In this document: in pieces, positions 27,557-36,666 of the stretch
Numbering within the stretch: the stretch's first letter is position 1
Layout of the letters: each line of letters opens with the position of its first letter
NCBI GenBank assembly: GCA_031277805.1
Contig: JAITLR010000021.1
Span: 100,404 to 164,403, forward strand
DNA: 64,000 nucleotides
Direction of reading: 5' to 3'
DNA from: Comamonas sp.
GTDB taxonomy: Bacteria; Pseudomonadota; Gammaproteobacteria; Burkholderiales; Burkholderiaceae_C
Made by a program: the position numbers and the translations under genes
Notes under the pieces: generated by a model
The model's database searches: none
The model's input: only the letters and a program-made list of their open reading frames with translations
Told to the model about the DNA's origin: nothing

Positions 27557-28362
27557 GCCGAATTTCCGACACCTTCAGCAAGCTCAAGGAAGAAGGCCGC
27601 AAGGCGCTGATTCCCTACATCACGGCGGGCTTCCCCTTTGCGGCCATCACCCCCTCCCTCATGCACGGCATGGTGGAAGCAGGTGCCGACGTGATCGAGC
27701 TGGGCGTGCCCTTCTCCGACCCCATGGCCGACGGCCCCACCATCCAGCGCGCGGGCGACAAGGCCATTGCCAATGGCGTGGGCCTCAAGCAGGTGCTGGC
27801 CTATGTGGCCGAGTTCCGCAAGAAGGATACGACCACGCCCGTGGTACTCATGGGTTACGCCAATCCTGTCGAGCGCTATGACCAGATCCACGGCGAAGAT
27901 GCTTTTGTCAATCACGCGGCAGAGTCCGGTGTGGACGGCATACTCATCGTGGACTACCCGCCCGAGGAATGCGAGGAGTTCGCCGCCAAGCTGCGCGAGC
28001 GCGACATGGATCTGATCTTCCTGCTGGCCCCCACCAGCACGGATGAGCGCATGCAGCAGGTGGCCCGAGTGGCCAGCGGCTATGTCTACTATGTCTCGCT
28101 CAAGGGCGTCACGGGCACTGCAGCAGTGGACACCACGGCCGTGGAAGCCATGCTGCCCCGCATTCGCCAGCATGTCAGCATTCCCGTTGGCGTGGGTTTC
28201 GGCATCCGCGATGCCCAGACTGCCCAGGCTGTGGGTCGCGTCTCGGACGCAGTCATCATCGGCAGCCGCATCATCGATCTGCTCGACAACCAGCCGCATG
28301 AGAAAATCGTGCCACTGGCAATAGACTTTCTGCGCGGTGTGCGAAAGGCTCTCGACGCATAA
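27553..28362 (+). CDS. trpA: Tryptophan synthase alpha chain
   Basis: 269 residues. [12 protein letters not shown], the catalytic Glu49 and Asp60 in [27 protein letters not shown] and VSLKGVTGT are conserved; the C-terminal glycine region is [16 protein letters not shown] followed by [10 protein letters not shown]. It cleaves indole-3-glycerol phosphate and passes indole to TrpB. Overlaps trpB by 4 bases and is followed by a GC-rich repeat before accD. Confidence 0.98.
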   Translation: MSRISDTFSKLKEEGRKALIPYITAGFPFAAITPSLMHGMVEAGADVIELGVPFSDPMADGPTIQRAGDKAIANGVGLKQVLAYVAEFRKKDTTTPVVLMGYANPVERYDQIHGEDAFVNHAAESGVDGILIVDYPPEECEEFAAKLRERDMDLIFLLAPTSTDERMQQVARVASGYVYYVSLKGVTGTAAVDTTAVEAMLPRIRQHVSIPVGVGFGIRDAQTAQAVGRVSDAVIIGSRIIDLLDNQPHEKIVPLAIDFLRGVRKALDA

Positions 28363-28373
28363 TAAACACTTGA

Positions 28374-28455
28374 AAGCCCCCTGAGCGGCTGCGCCGCTTC
28401 CCCCAAGGGGGACGACAGCTTTGCTGCGGGGCGGCCCTTGCTTGCTGCCCCTCCC
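28374..28455. repeat. GC-rich Comamonadaceae-type intergenic repeat, copy 2
   Basis: AAGCCCCCTGAGCGGCTGCG, then CCGCTTCCCCCAAGGGGGACGA (22-base core at about 28394-28415, C-tract pairing with G-tract), then GCTTTGCTGCGGGGCGGCCC and TTGCTTG. Same order of blocks as 18465-18556. Confidence 0.78.
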
Positions 28456-28526
28456 TGGATGCCCTCTGCTACCTTCAGCTGCTTCAGGTGACATGCAGAG
28501 CAAAGGAAACTGAATAGGAAATACCA

Positions 28527-29402
28527 ATGTCCTGGCTTGAAAAACTTCTGCCTGCAAAAATTCAGCAGACCAACCCGACGGAACGCCACCAGCAGATTCC
28601 CGAAGGTCTGTGGATCAAATGCCCCAGCTGCGAAACCGTGCTGTACAAGACCGATCTGGAAAAGAACCAGAACGTCTGCCCGACCTGCGGTCATCATCAT
28701 CGCATCGGTTCACGTGCGCGCCTGAACCATTTTCTCGATGCCGAGGGCCGTTATGAAATCGGCCAGGAAGTCATTCCTGTCGACCCCCTCAAATTCAAGG
28801 ACAGCCGCAAGTATCCCGAGCGCCTGAAGGAAGCACTGGAGAACACCGGTGAGACCGATGCACTGGTCGTCATGGGCGGCTCGGTCAAGAGCATCAATGT
28901 GGTCGTGGCCTGCTTCGAGTTCGACTTCATGGGCGGCTCCATGGGCTCCGTGGTCGGCGAACGCTTTGTGCGCGGCGTGGAAACCGCCATCGAACAAAAA
29001 GTCCCTTTCATCTGCTTTACTGCCACTGGCGGTGCGCGCATGCAGGAAGGCCTGCTGTCCCTGATGCAGATGGCCAAGACCAACGCGGCTCTGACCCGCC
29101 TGGCCAAGAAGGGCCTGCCCTATATTTCCGTGCTGACCGACCCCACCATGGGCGGCGTGTCTGCCGGTTTTGCCTTCGTGGGCGATATCGTGATGGCCGA
29201 GCCCAAGGCCCTGATCGGCTTTGCCGGTCCACGCGTGATCGAAACCACCGTGCGCGTCAAGCTGCCCGAAGGCTTCCAGCGCGCCGAATTCCTGCAGGAA
29301 AAGGGTGCCGTGGACATGATCGTCGACCGCCGCGAACTGCGCGACCGCATCTCCAGCTCGCTGGCCATGCTGCAACGCCTGCCTGCCGACGCTGTGGAAT
29401 AA
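28527..29402 (+). CDS. accD: Acetyl-CoA carboxylase carboxyltransferase beta subunit
   Basis: 291 residues. Four-cysteine zinc finger at the start: Cys32, Cys35 (KCPSCE), Cys51 and Cys54 (CPTCGHH). The carboxyltransferase core has [34 protein letters not shown] and [15 protein letters not shown]. With AccA it transfers carboxyl from biotin to acetyl-CoA, the first step of fatty acid synthesis. Grouping behind trpA is common in proteobacteria. RBS AAAGGAAA lies upstream. Confidence 0.98.
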   Translation: MSWLEKLLPAKIQQTNPTERHQQIPEGLWIKCPSCETVLYKTDLEKNQNVCPTCGHHHRIGSRARLNHFLDAEGRYEIGQEVIPVDPLKFKDSRKYPERLKEALENTGETDALVVMGGSVKSINVVVACFEFDFMGGSMGSVVGERFVRGVETAIEQKVPFICFTATGGARMQEGLLSLMQMAKTNAALTRLAKKGLPYISVLTDPTMGGVSAGFAFVGDIVMAEPKALIGFAGPRVIETTVRVKLPEGFQRAEFLQEKGAVDMIVDRRELRDRISSSLAMLQRLPADAVE

Positions 29403-29422
29403 CTCCAGACGCCATCAAAAGC

Positions 29423-29463
29423 AAAGCGGCTAGCGTAGAACTGATCTACGCTAGCCGCTTTTT
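29423..29463. terminator. Bidirectional terminator between accD and the YggT gene
   Basis: A perfect 17-bp stem: AAAGCGGCTAGCGTAGA (29423-29439) with TCTACGCTAGCCGCTTT (29445-29461), followed by more Ts. It is among the strongest hairpins in the window and serves convergent genes. Confidence 0.92.
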
Positions 29464-29504
29464 CATGGGAAATCCATAACAGGCCGCTTGAAAACGGCCC
29501 CGCG

Positions 29505-30068
29505 TCACAGGCCTACCAGAAAGCGCAAGCCGCCAGCCTGCACATAGTTCAGCACCATCAACAGCACTTGCAGCACGATCAACGCAATCAGGGCTGAAAA
29601 GTCCACATTGCCGATCAGGGGCACCAGCCTGCGGATCGGTGCCACCACCGGCTCGGCCAGGCGCTGCAGCACGCCATAGATCGGTGAATAGGGCTGCACC
29701 CAGGACAGAATGGCATAGATCAGCAAAATGCCCATCAGCCCGGACAGCGCGACCTTGATCAGTCCGCAAACTGCCAGCCAGGGCAACGCCAGCACCATGC
29801 TGTTGGCACCTTGTAGCAGCCACAGCAGCAGCATCTCCACCAGTTGCAACGCAAATGCAGCCAGCAGACAGCTCATATCCCAGCGTCCCTTGCCTGCCAT
29901 GACCTTGCGCAATGGCATGACAATCCAGTCGCTGAGCGCAAAGACCAGTTGCCCCACGGGATTGCCAAATGGCACGCGCTGGGCCTGCATATACATGCGC
30001 AGCAGGCAGGCGCCGCTGATCAGGCCAACAACAATGTCCAACAGGAATACAACAATCTCAAACAGCAT
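29505..30068 (-). CDS. YggT-family integral membrane protein
   Basis: 187 residues with four to five hydrophobic helices: IVVFLLDIVVGLISGACLLRMYMQ, a second near LLAAFALQLVEMLLLWLL, VLALPWLAVCGLIKVALSGLMGILLIYAILSW, and ALIALIVLQVLLMVLNYVQ. The duplicated YggT pattern RMYMQAQRVPFGNPVGQLV / LQRLAEPVVAPIRRLVP is typical. The family is linked to osmotic tolerance and membrane organisation, but the function is unsettled. Divergent from the Lon-N-domain gene, which starts 60 bases away. Confidence 0.85.
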   Translation of the reverse strand: MLFEIVVFLLDIVVGLISGACLLRMYMQAQRVPFGNPVGQLVFALSDWIVMPLRKVMAGKGRWDMSCLLAAFALQLVEMLLLWLLQGANSMVLALPWLAVCGLIKVALSGLMGILLIYAILSWVQPYSPIYGVLQRLAEPVVAPIRRLVPLIGNVDFSALIALIVLQVLLMVLNYVQAGGLRFLVGL

Positions 30069-30127
30069 GGGCTCAGTCCATTAGATGGCAGGCGAATTGC
30101 CTATTCGTGGGATGATAGCCGGGCACC

Positions 30128-30781
30128 ATGACTGAAACCTCAAGTCTGCATTCGCTCCCCCTGTTCCCGCTGGGCACAGTTTTGTTTCCCGGCGGTCACC
30201 TGAGCCTGCGCGTGTTCGAGGTGCGCTACCTCGATATGGTGCGCAAATGCCAGAGCACAGGTGCGCCATTTGGTGTTGTCGCGCTGCAAAGCGGTCATGA
30301 AGTCCGCAAGGCTGGTGCCCAGCCAGAGCAGCTGTTTGCCGAGGGCGTGCTGGCCCGCATTGAAATGCTGGAGCCCTTGCAAGCGGGCCTGCTGCATCTG
30401 CAGTGTCTGGGCATGCAGCGCTTTCATATCCAGAACAGCTGGCAGCTTCCCCATGGCCTGTGGGTGGCCGATGTGAACATGCTGGACGCAGATGCAGCCA
30501 TGTCCATCCCGCCTCATCTGCTGAACATGGCACATGCGCTGTTTCAGGTGCTGATGAATATGCAGGGCCAGGACGTCGATCATCGCTACCTGCCCACACC
30601 TTCACAGCTCAACGATTGCGGCTGGGTCGCCAATCGCTGGGCCGAAATGCTGCCACTGCCTGTCAGCGTCAAGCAACAGCTGATGACCCTGGACAGTCCG
30701 CTGCTACGGCTGGAGCTGGTGGCCGATGTGCTGGAGCAAAACGGCATCGGCTCGGCCCAGCCGCCAACCCAACCGGAATAA
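30128..30781 (+). CDS. Lon protease N-terminal (substrate-binding) domain protein
   Basis: 217 residues, a stand-alone Lon N-domain: LPLFPLGTVLFPGGHLSLRVFEVRYLDMVRKC at the start, FGVVALQSG, then VLARIEMLEPLQAGLLHLQCLGMQRF. The ATPase and protease parts of Lon are absent, as in the known family of free LON-domain proteins. Role unknown; substrate or partner binding is inferred. Codon use is like its neighbours. lysS follows after 250 bases. Confidence 0.82.
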   Translation: MTETSSLHSLPLFPLGTVLFPGGHLSLRVFEVRYLDMVRKCQSTGAPFGVVALQSGHEVRKAGAQPEQLFAEGVLARIEMLEPLQAGLLHLQCLGMQRFHIQNSWQLPHGLWVADVNMLDADAAMSIPPHLLNMAHALFQVLMNMQGQDVDHRYLPTPSQLNDCGWVANRWAEMLPLPVSVKQQLMTLDSPLLRLELVADVLEQNGIGSAQPPTQPE

Positions 30782-30830
30782 GCATAAAAATAACTTAAAA
30801 CGCTTTACCATAGCGCGCAATAAGCTCTCA

Positions 30831-30859
30831 TTAGCATAGCAAAATACAACGCCTACAAT
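30831..30859 (+). promoter_or_regulatory. Candidate sigma-70 promoter for lysS
   Basis: TTAGCA (30831-30836), 17 bases, TACAAT (30854-30859). It would leave a 5' untranslated region of about 165 bases, which includes CTGCAGC-CGCT-GCTGCAG near 30965 as a possible hairpin. Confidence 0.4.
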
Positions 30860-31031
30860 GCATTCTTGCAGGCAACGCAGGTGCAATCCGCAGCGGCAAT
30901 CAACGCTTTGACCGCCATCTGCCCCCTAGTTTGGCAAAAAACCTAAAATCACCTGTTCCGGACTGCAGCCGCTGCTGCAGCCCCATCCCTGTGGTCTTCA
31001 CGCGGCGCACGGCGCCGGCGCTCTCATTTTC

Positions 31032-32576
31032 ATGACTGAACAAAACACCTCTTCTGCGGCAGACAACACCGCCCCTCAGGACGAAAACAAACTCATCGCT
31101 GAGCGCCGCGAAAAACTCAAAGCCCTGCGTGAGCACAGCAAGGCCACCGGTGGCGTTGCCTTCCCCAACGACTTCAAGCCCGAACACCGCGCTGCTGCCC
31201 TGATCGCCGAACACAGCGACAAGGATGCCGAAGCCCTGGACGCCGCAGCCATCGCCGTCAGCGTGGCCGGCCGCATGATGCTCAAGCGCGTGATGGGCAA
31301 GGCCAGCTTCGCCACCGTGCAGGACGCCACCGGCCGCATCCAGGCCTATGTCACCCGTGATGCCGTGGGCGAAGAGGTGTACGCCGACTTCAAGAAATGG
31401 GATCTGGGCGACATCATTGCCGTCGAAGGTCAGCTGATGAAGACCAAGACCGGCGAGCTGTCGATCAAGGCCACACGCATCCGCCTGCTGACCAAGAGCC
31501 TGCGCCCCATGCCCGACAAGTTCCACGGCATGGCCGACCTGGAGCAGAAAGTGCGCCAGCGCTATGTGGACCTGATGACGGACGAAGAAGCCCGCAAGCG
31601 CTTCGTGGCCCGCAGCAAGGCCGTGGCCGGCATCCGCGAATTCATGGTCGAGCACGGCTTCCTCGAAGTCGAGACGCCCATGCTGCACCCCATCCCCGGC
31701 GGCGCCAACGCCAAGCCCTTTGTCACGCACCACAATGCACTCGACCAGGAGATGTACCTGCGCATCGCGCCCGAGCTGTATCTGAAGCGCCTGATCGTCG
31801 GCGGCTTCGAGCGCGTGTTCGAGATCAACCGCAACTTCCGTAACGAAGGCATTTCGGTCCGTCACAACCCCGAGTTCACCATGATGGAGTTCTACGCGGC
31901 CTACTGGAACTACCAGGACCTGATGGACTACACCGAAGCGCTGATCCGTGACGCCGCCATGAAGGCCGTGGGGACTCTTTCGCTGACCTACGGCGGCAAG
32001 CCCGTGGACCTGACCAAGCCCTTCGAGCGCCTGACCATCGTGGAAGCCATCGTCAAGTACACCGAAGCCGGCGACAACGTGGGCAACCGCGACTGGCTGA
32101 TCAATGCCCTCAAGAAGCTGGGCATGAAGGAAGACAAGGACAAGCTGTCCACCCGCACCCTGGCCAGCCTGCAGGTGCTGTACTTCGAGGAAGTGGTCGA
32201 AGAAAAGCTCTGGAACCCCACCTTCATCATGGAGCACCCCACGGAGATCTCGCCGCTGGCGCGTGCCAACGACGAGCGTCCCGAAGTGACCGAGCGCTTC
32301 GAGCTCTACATCACCGGCCGTGAATTCGGCAACGGCTTCTCCGAACTCAACGACGCCGAAGACCAGGCCGCACGCTTCAATGCGCAAGTAGCCGCCAAGG
32401 ACAGCGGCGACGACGAAGCCATGTACTTCGACCACGACTTTGTGCGTGCACTCGAGTACGGCATGCCTCCCACAGGCGGCTGCGGCATCGGCATCGACCG
32501 CTTCATGATGCTGCTGACCGACAGTGCCAGCATCCGCGATGTGATCCTGTTCCCCGCGCTGCGCCGCGAACAGTAA
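31032..32576 (+). CDS. lysS: Lysyl-tRNA synthetase (class II)
   Basis: 514 residues. N-terminal OB-fold domain includes [30 protein letters not shown]. The class II catalytic core has [35 protein letters not shown], motif 2 [26 protein letters not shown] and motif 3 [22 protein letters not shown]. It charges tRNA-Lys. The first ~40 residues are a polar, charged extension. The downstream gap holds a palindromic repeat rather than a clear terminator. Confidence 0.98.
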   Translation: MTEQNTSSAADNTAPQDENKLIAERREKLKALREHSKATGGVAFPNDFKPEHRAAALIAEHSDKDAEALDAAAIAVSVAGRMMLKRVMGKASFATVQDATGRIQAYVTRDAVGEEVYADFKKWDLGDIIAVEGQLMKTKTGELSIKATRIRLLTKSLRPMPDKFHGMADLEQKVRQRYVDLMTDEEARKRFVARSKAVAGIREFMVEHGFLEVETPMLHPIPGGANAKPFVTHHNALDQEMYLRIAPELYLKRLIVGGFERVFEINRNFRNEGISVRHNPEFTMMEFYAAYWNYQDLMDYTEALIRDAAMKAVGTLSLTYGGKPVDLTKPFERLTIVEAIVKYTEAGDNVGNRDWLINALKKLGMKEDKDKLSTRTLASLQVLYFEEVVEEKLWNPTFIMEHPTEISPLARANDERPEVTERFELYITGREFGNGFSELNDAEDQAARFNAQVAAKDSGDDEAMYFDHDFVRALEYGMPPTGGCGIGIDRFMMLLTDSASIRDVILFPALRREQ

Positions 32577-32586
32577 GCCTGAAAAT

Positions 32587-32672
32587 TGATAGCTGCTAGC
32601 GCTTGATATACATGGTTTTCATGGTTTATTACGCATAAAAACCAAGCCAAACAAGCGCTACCAGCTATCAAA
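32587..32672. repeat. Palindromic intergenic repeat, copy 4 (long form)
   Basis: Left end TTGATAGCTGCTAGCGCTTG and right end AAGCGCTACCAGCTATCAAA are near-perfect inverted repeats, separated by about 45 AT-rich bases with CATGGTTTTCATGG. This is the clearest copy of the family in the window. Confidence 0.82.
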
Positions 32673-32760
32673 AAAATCAGCGAAGCACAGGCTTTACCGG
32701 GGGGTGGCGCTAGGTACCGATCGGGTGGATCATCGGTTCCATGTCTACAAGGAGAGCGCC

Positions 32761-33597
32761 ATGTGCCGTTGGCTGGCCTATACGGGCAATCCGGTTTCCC
32801 TGGAAACCATGCTCTTCCACGCGCGCCATTCGCTGATCGATCAAAGCCTGCATTCGAGGCTAGGCGCGACGACGACCAATGGTGACGGCTTCGGGCTGGG
32901 CTGGTACCAGCATCCGCACGAGATGCCGTTTCGCTATCGCAGCATCCAGCCGGCCTGGCGCGATCACAATCTGCGCGAGCTGGCCCGTGCCGTGTCGGCG
33001 CCCATGTTTCTGGCACATGTTCGCGCGGCGACGCATACGCCGGTGCAGGAGACCAACTGCCATCCATTCCGCCACCGACGCTGGATGTTCATGCACAACG
33101 GCATGATCGAGGACTTTCCGCTCGTGCGGCGCGACCTGCTCGTGGCCATCGATCCGCAGCTCTTCACCTCGCTGGAGGGCTCGACGGACTCGGAGACGAT
33201 GTTCCTTCTGGCCATGAGCTTCGGACTGGAGCACGATCCGGTGTCGGCCATCGCGCGCATGGTGGGCTTTGTCGAGACCACGGCGCGCAGGCATGGGATA
33301 GCACAGCCGCTCAGCATGACCGTCTGCGCCAGCGATGGCGAGCAACTGGTAGCCGTGCGCTACGCGAGCGAGGGCAAGTCGCCGCGCTCGCTCTATCACA
33401 GCACCTCCTTCAAACATCTTCACGAACTCTACCCCGACGACCCGCGCATCGTGGCCGTGGGCGACGATGCGTATCTGATCGTTTCCGAACCGTTGGTCGA
33501 TCTGCCGCAGGCCTGGGCCCAGGTGCCCGAGTCCACGGCGATCGTCGTGCACGGTGCTCAGGTCGATTACCTGCCGTTCGCGCCCATTCAAGCTTGA
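32761..33597 (+). CDS. Class II glutamine amidotransferase domain protein (YafJ-like)
   Basis: 278 residues. The mature N-terminus would expose Cys2 (MCRWLAYTGNPVSLETMLFH), the Ntn-type nucleophile of class II glutaminases. TNGDGFGLGWY, FLAHVRAATHTPVQETNCHPF, RRWMFMHNGMIED and the EGSTDSETMF segment follow the GATase_4 pattern. No synthase domain is attached, so the ammonia acceptor is unknown; the family is poorly defined. ATG 32761 is chosen because AAGGAG lies nine bases upstream and because Cys2 must follow Met. By eye it uses ACG, TCG and GCG codons more than its neighbours, which suggests a different recent history. Confidence 0.85.
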   Translation: MCRWLAYTGNPVSLETMLFHARHSLIDQSLHSRLGATTTNGDGFGLGWYQHPHEMPFRYRSIQPAWRDHNLRELARAVSAPMFLAHVRAATHTPVQETNCHPFRHRRWMFMHNGMIEDFPLVRRDLLVAIDPQLFTSLEGSTDSETMFLLAMSFGLEHDPVSAIARMVGFVETTARRHGIAQPLSMTVCASDGEQLVAVRYASEGKSPRSLYHSTSFKHLHELYPDDPRIVAVGDDAYLIVSEPLVDLPQAWAQVPESTAIVVHGAQVDYLPFAPIQA

Positions 33598-33680
33598 GAA
33601 AGTCCTGGCCATCTCGGCGGGCTTGATCTTCTCTGGAGCAGATCAAGCCCTGGCACCAGGGGCTGGCTATACTGAATCTC

Positions 33681-34703
33681 ATGCAGATTCCTCAATACTG
33701 GGCGCAAGTACGGCTGCGTCATGAAGCAGGTACTCGCCATGGAGCCACTGTGCTGCGCTGGGGCTGGTCGGACATCAGCCAGGCCGATGCCCAGGTCCAT
33801 GCCCAGCAGCGTGCCGAGCAAGCGCTGGAGAATGTGCTCAAGGCCCCGCAGGCCCATAACCTGGACAGCGACTTTGAACGCATGGAATGGGCCGGGGAAT
33901 ATGGCCTGTATGGCAGCACTCCCATCCGCGAGGAGGTGCTGGAGCGCCAGGACAGCACGGTCATGACCCGCAACAGCTACGGTGCCCACTGCCTGAACAC
34001 CGCGCAAGTGGCGATTGCCGATATGGACTATCCGCGCGAGAAACCCCTCCCCCGTTTCCCGCTGTTCTCGATGATCGTCTTGCTCCTGGCTCTGCCATGG
34101 CTATGGCTGACGCCTCTGGTCTGGAGCATTCAGCAGATTGCCCTGATCGTCATCATTGCGCTCATGGGCCTGATGTTTCATTCCAGGCTCAAGCAGTGGC
34201 TCAGTGCCAGAAAGACGCAGCAGATGCGACAGGCCAGTGCCCTGGACCTGGCGATCGCCCGCGTGCAGCAGGCACAGGCCAATCACCCGGATTGGGGGCT
34301 GCGCGTTTATGAAACGCCAAAAGGCTTGCGTGTGATCGTGACCCATGCTGCATGGGCTCCACAGGCCCCTGAAGTCAAGACACTGTTTCAGGAACTGGGA
34401 GCAGACCCTGTCTACGCCCTGCTGTGCGAAAAGCAGCAATGCTTCAGAGCCCGCGTCAGCGGCAAGCCCTGGCGCATGGGTATCAGCGGCCTCTCCACTC
34501 AGGAGCGACGCTGGCCGGTGTCTCCCGAAAATCTGTTGGCGCGACGCGAATGGTGTCAGCTCTATGAGCAAAAATCCGAACAGTTCGCAGCCTGCCGCTT
34601 TCTACAGCAGCTGGGGCCAAGTACTTTCTGCCCCGAGGCACAAGCTTTTGTTCCCTGGCATGACCATGCCAGCAAGGCGCAGTCCCCGCTGCCGCTGGCC
34701 TGA
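33681..34703 (+). CDS. Membrane protein of unknown function
   Basis: 340 residues, unrecognised. About 120 soluble residues (WAQVRLRHEAGTRHGATVLR, GEYGLYGSTPIREEV) precede two adjacent hydrophobic helices (SMIVLLLALPWLWLTPLVWSI and IALIVIIALMGLMF, about 133-168). A soluble C-terminal part of about 170 residues contains four cysteines (LLCEKQQCF, WCQLYE, AACRFLQ, TFCPEA) and ends in a polar tail. The region GLRVYETPKGLRVIVTHA suggests an alpha/beta domain. It starts 83 bases after the amidotransferase gene and is followed by the GGDEF gene after 129 bases. Function not assigned. Confidence 0.75.
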   Translation: MQIPQYWAQVRLRHEAGTRHGATVLRWGWSDISQADAQVHAQQRAEQALENVLKAPQAHNLDSDFERMEWAGEYGLYGSTPIREEVLERQDSTVMTRNSYGAHCLNTAQVAIADMDYPREKPLPRFPLFSMIVLLLALPWLWLTPLVWSIQQIALIVIIALMGLMFHSRLKQWLSARKTQQMRQASALDLAIARVQQAQANHPDWGLRVYETPKGLRVIVTHAAWAPQAPEVKTLFQELGADPVYALLCEKQQCFRARVSGKPWRMGISGLSTQERRWPVSPENLLARREWCQLYEQKSEQFAACRFLQQLGPSTFCPEAQAFVPWHDHASKAQSPLPLA

Positions 34704-34832
34704 ACCCCTAATCCACAACAAAGCACCCAGATCTGCGATCTGTCGTATAAAGTAACAAGAGATTACACAGCCCACGCAGCCATACCCACACATCGTGGAG
34801 ACCTGAATGGATCGCGCTTATCTTCTCCTTCC

Positions 34833-35882
34833 ATGACTGCATTGCCGCCCACTGCCCTAGCCATTGAGGCCACCGGGGCACGTCTTTCGTCGCCAAATTC
34901 CCTGGGCCCCTTCTCCGTCCTTGTGGTGGAAGACCAGGCCGTCATGCGCGCAGCGCTGGTGGCTGAACTGAGGCAGGCGGGCGTGACCCAGGTTCTGGAA
35001 GCCGAGAATGGCCGTGCTGCTCTGGCACTGTTTCGCAGCGAACGCCCTGATATGGTGTTGCTCGATATTCGTCTGCCTGGTGAGGACGGCTACTGGGTGG
35101 CCCGCCAGCTGCGCGAAGCAGAACCCGGAGAGTGGACTCCCATCATCTTCCTGTCGGGCCTGGACAATGATCTGGACGTCTGGCGTGGTATCGAAGCTGG
35201 TGGCGACGACTATCTGGTCAAGCCCGTCAAACCCATTGTGCTGGTGGCCAAGCTGCGCGCCATGCGCCGCCTGCTGGATATGCGCCGCCGCCTGGTGACG
35301 GTATCTGCAGAGCTGCATCTGGCCAACCAGAAACTCAATGAAATGGTGGAGCTTGACGCCTTGACCGGATTGGTCAACCGCCGCGGCATGGACCGGATTC
35401 TGCATGCAGAGATTGCCGCCGCCCAGCGCGAAAGCAAGCCGCTGACGCTGATGCTCTGTGATCTCGATCACTTCAAGCACTTCAATGACACCTATGGTCA
35501 TGTGCAAGGTGACGAGTGCCTGAAACAAATCGGCCGCCTGCTGCGCGAAGTCTCTGTACGCCCACGCGATATTGCAGCGCGCTATGGCGGCGAGGAATTC
35601 GCACTGATCCTGCCCAACACGCCACGCTCGGGAGCCATGACGTTTGCCCGTGCATTGGGACAGATGCTCAAGTTCCTGAAAATCCGTCCGCCCGGAACCG
35701 ATAAAGATCTGTTGCTCACCCTGTCGGGTGGCATCACCACCTGCATCCCAGATGCCAATACCAGCGCCGAATCCATGCTGATGCGTGCCGACGCGGCCCT
35801 GTATGCGGCCAAGTCACAAGGCCGCAACCGCTTTTTCAGCTTTGAGATGCAGATGGACACCATAGAGCAGCGCCAGCTTTGA
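34833..35882 (+). CDS. Response regulator with diguanylate cyclase output (REC-GGDEF)
   Basis: 349 residues. Receiver domain (about 27-145) with acidic pair Glu33-Asp34 (VVEDQAVMRA), phospho-acceptor Asp78 in MVLLDIRLPGEDGYW and the switch lysine in DDYLVKPVKP. A helical linker (DMRRRLVTVSAELHLANQKL) leads to a GGDEF domain: DALTGLVNRRGMDR, LMLCDLDHFKHFNDTYGH and the active site RYGGEEF (250-256). An RxxD inhibitory site (RPRD, 243-246) lies five residues before it. So the protein should make cyclic di-GMP under phosphorylation control with product inhibition. No cognate kinase gene is adjacent. ATG 34833 lies after CTCCTTCC without a good RBS. Confidence 0.93.
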   Translation: MTALPPTALAIEATGARLSSPNSLGPFSVLVVEDQAVMRAALVAELRQAGVTQVLEAENGRAALALFRSERPDMVLLDIRLPGEDGYWVARQLREAEPGEWTPIIFLSGLDNDLDVWRGIEAGGDDYLVKPVKPIVLVAKLRAMRRLLDMRRRLVTVSAELHLANQKLNEMVELDALTGLVNRRGMDRILHAEIAAAQRESKPLTLMLCDLDHFKHFNDTYGHVQGDECLKQIGRLLREVSVRPRDIAARYGGEEFALILPNTPRSGAMTFARALGQMLKFLKIRPPGTDKDLLLTLSGGITTCIPDANTSAESMLMRADAALYAAKSQGRNRFFSFEMQMDTIEQRQL

Positions 35883-35894
35883 TACGCCGACCGG

Positions 35895-35931
35895 CAATAA
35901 AACGCTAGGATGCCCTCCTCGCGTTTTATTG
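35895..35931 (+). terminator. Strong hairpin between the GGDEF and MscS-like genes
   Basis: CAATAAAACGC (35895-35905) and GCGTTTTATTG (35921-35931) are perfectly complementary over 11 bp, with a 15-base loop that itself contains AGGA/TCCT. The T-content of the 3' arm fits a terminator, but no T-run follows; the next ATG is nine bases away. Confidence 0.5.
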
Positions 35932-35940
35932 GCCTTGGTT

Positions 35941-36600
35941 ATGCGTCGTCTTCAAATGCACCTGCCCGACTGGATGCAGGACTGGCTGGAAGTTCTGATC
36001 CCCGGCGTTCAGATCGTTCTCATCATCTTTGTCGCCTGGTTGCTCAACTGGCTGTTCAAGCGCATCGTCTCGCGCGTGGGCAAGGCCTACGACCTGCCCC
36101 ATGAGCTGCTGATGCCGCTGCGCGGCATATTTCGCTGGCTCGTCATTGCTGCGGCCGTTCTGGCAATTCTGGAGCGCCTGGGCATGTCCGCCACCGTGTT
36201 GTGGACGGCTTTTACCGGCTTTGCCACAGTGGGTGCGGTGGCCTTCTTTGCCGCCTGGAGCGTACTTTCCAATCTGTTCTGCGCGGTACTGATCGTGACG
36301 GTCGGGCCTTTCCGGCTTGGTGACCACATTGAAGTTCTGGACACTGCCGAAAAGCCCGGCGCCAAGGGCCGCGTGGTGGACCTCAACATGCTCTATATCA
36401 CCCTGCAGGATGACAGTGCGCCCGCAGGCACGCCCAACTTGCTGCAGATCCCCAACTCTCTGGTCTTCCAGCGTGTCATCCGCCGCTGGAAGGGAGGCCT
36501 GCCCACGACGACGGAGAACACCCCCGCAAGCGCCGATGAAGAAGCCTCTGCCATCGCCATCACGACACCCAGCACCAACGCCGGTGCGGCCAAATCCTGA
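35941..36600 (+). CDS. Small MscS-like mechanosensitive channel protein
   Basis: 219 residues. Hydrophobic helices at about 12-34 (WLEVLIPGVQIVLIIFVAWLLNWLF) and 62-80 (GIFRWLVIAAAVLAILERL), then a pore-lining-type helix with the alternating small/Gly pattern (ATVLWTAFTGFATVGAVAFFAAWSVLSNLFCAVLI), then the beta domain (VGPFRLGDHIEVL, GRVVDLNMLYITLQDD, LLQIPNSLVFQRVI). The pattern matches MscS short forms. The C-terminal end is a Thr/Ala-rich tail. Start ATG 35941 has no clear RBS; a TTG four codons upstream is an alternative. Confidence 0.88.
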   Translation: MRRLQMHLPDWMQDWLEVLIPGVQIVLIIFVAWLLNWLFKRIVSRVGKAYDLPHELLMPLRGIFRWLVIAAAVLAILERLGMSATVLWTAFTGFATVGAVAFFAAWSVLSNLFCAVLIVTVGPFRLGDHIEVLDTAEKPGAKGRVVDLNMLYITLQDDSAPAGTPNLLQIPNSLVFQRVIRRWKGGLPTTTENTPASADEEASAIAITTPSTNAGAAKS

Positions 36601-36621
36601 GCGGCCTCATCCACCGCTATC

Positions 36622-36649
36622 AAAAAAGGCCTCCGAAGAGGCCTTTTTT
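36622..36649. terminator. Bidirectional terminator between MscS-like gene and purT
   Basis: AAAAAAGGCCTC (36622-36633), CGAA, GAGGCCTTTTTT (36638-36649): perfect 12-bp stem with A- and T-runs on both sides, between convergent genes. Confidence 0.93.
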
Positions 36650-36666
36650 GTGGATCACCGAACGAC

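Noticed and set aside
36622..36649. Repeated GAGGCC-type hairpins at 36622, 47673, 49756 and 52992 as a repeat family
   Set aside because: They share only a short GGCCTC stem next to A/T runs, which independent terminators reach easily; no flanking similarity.
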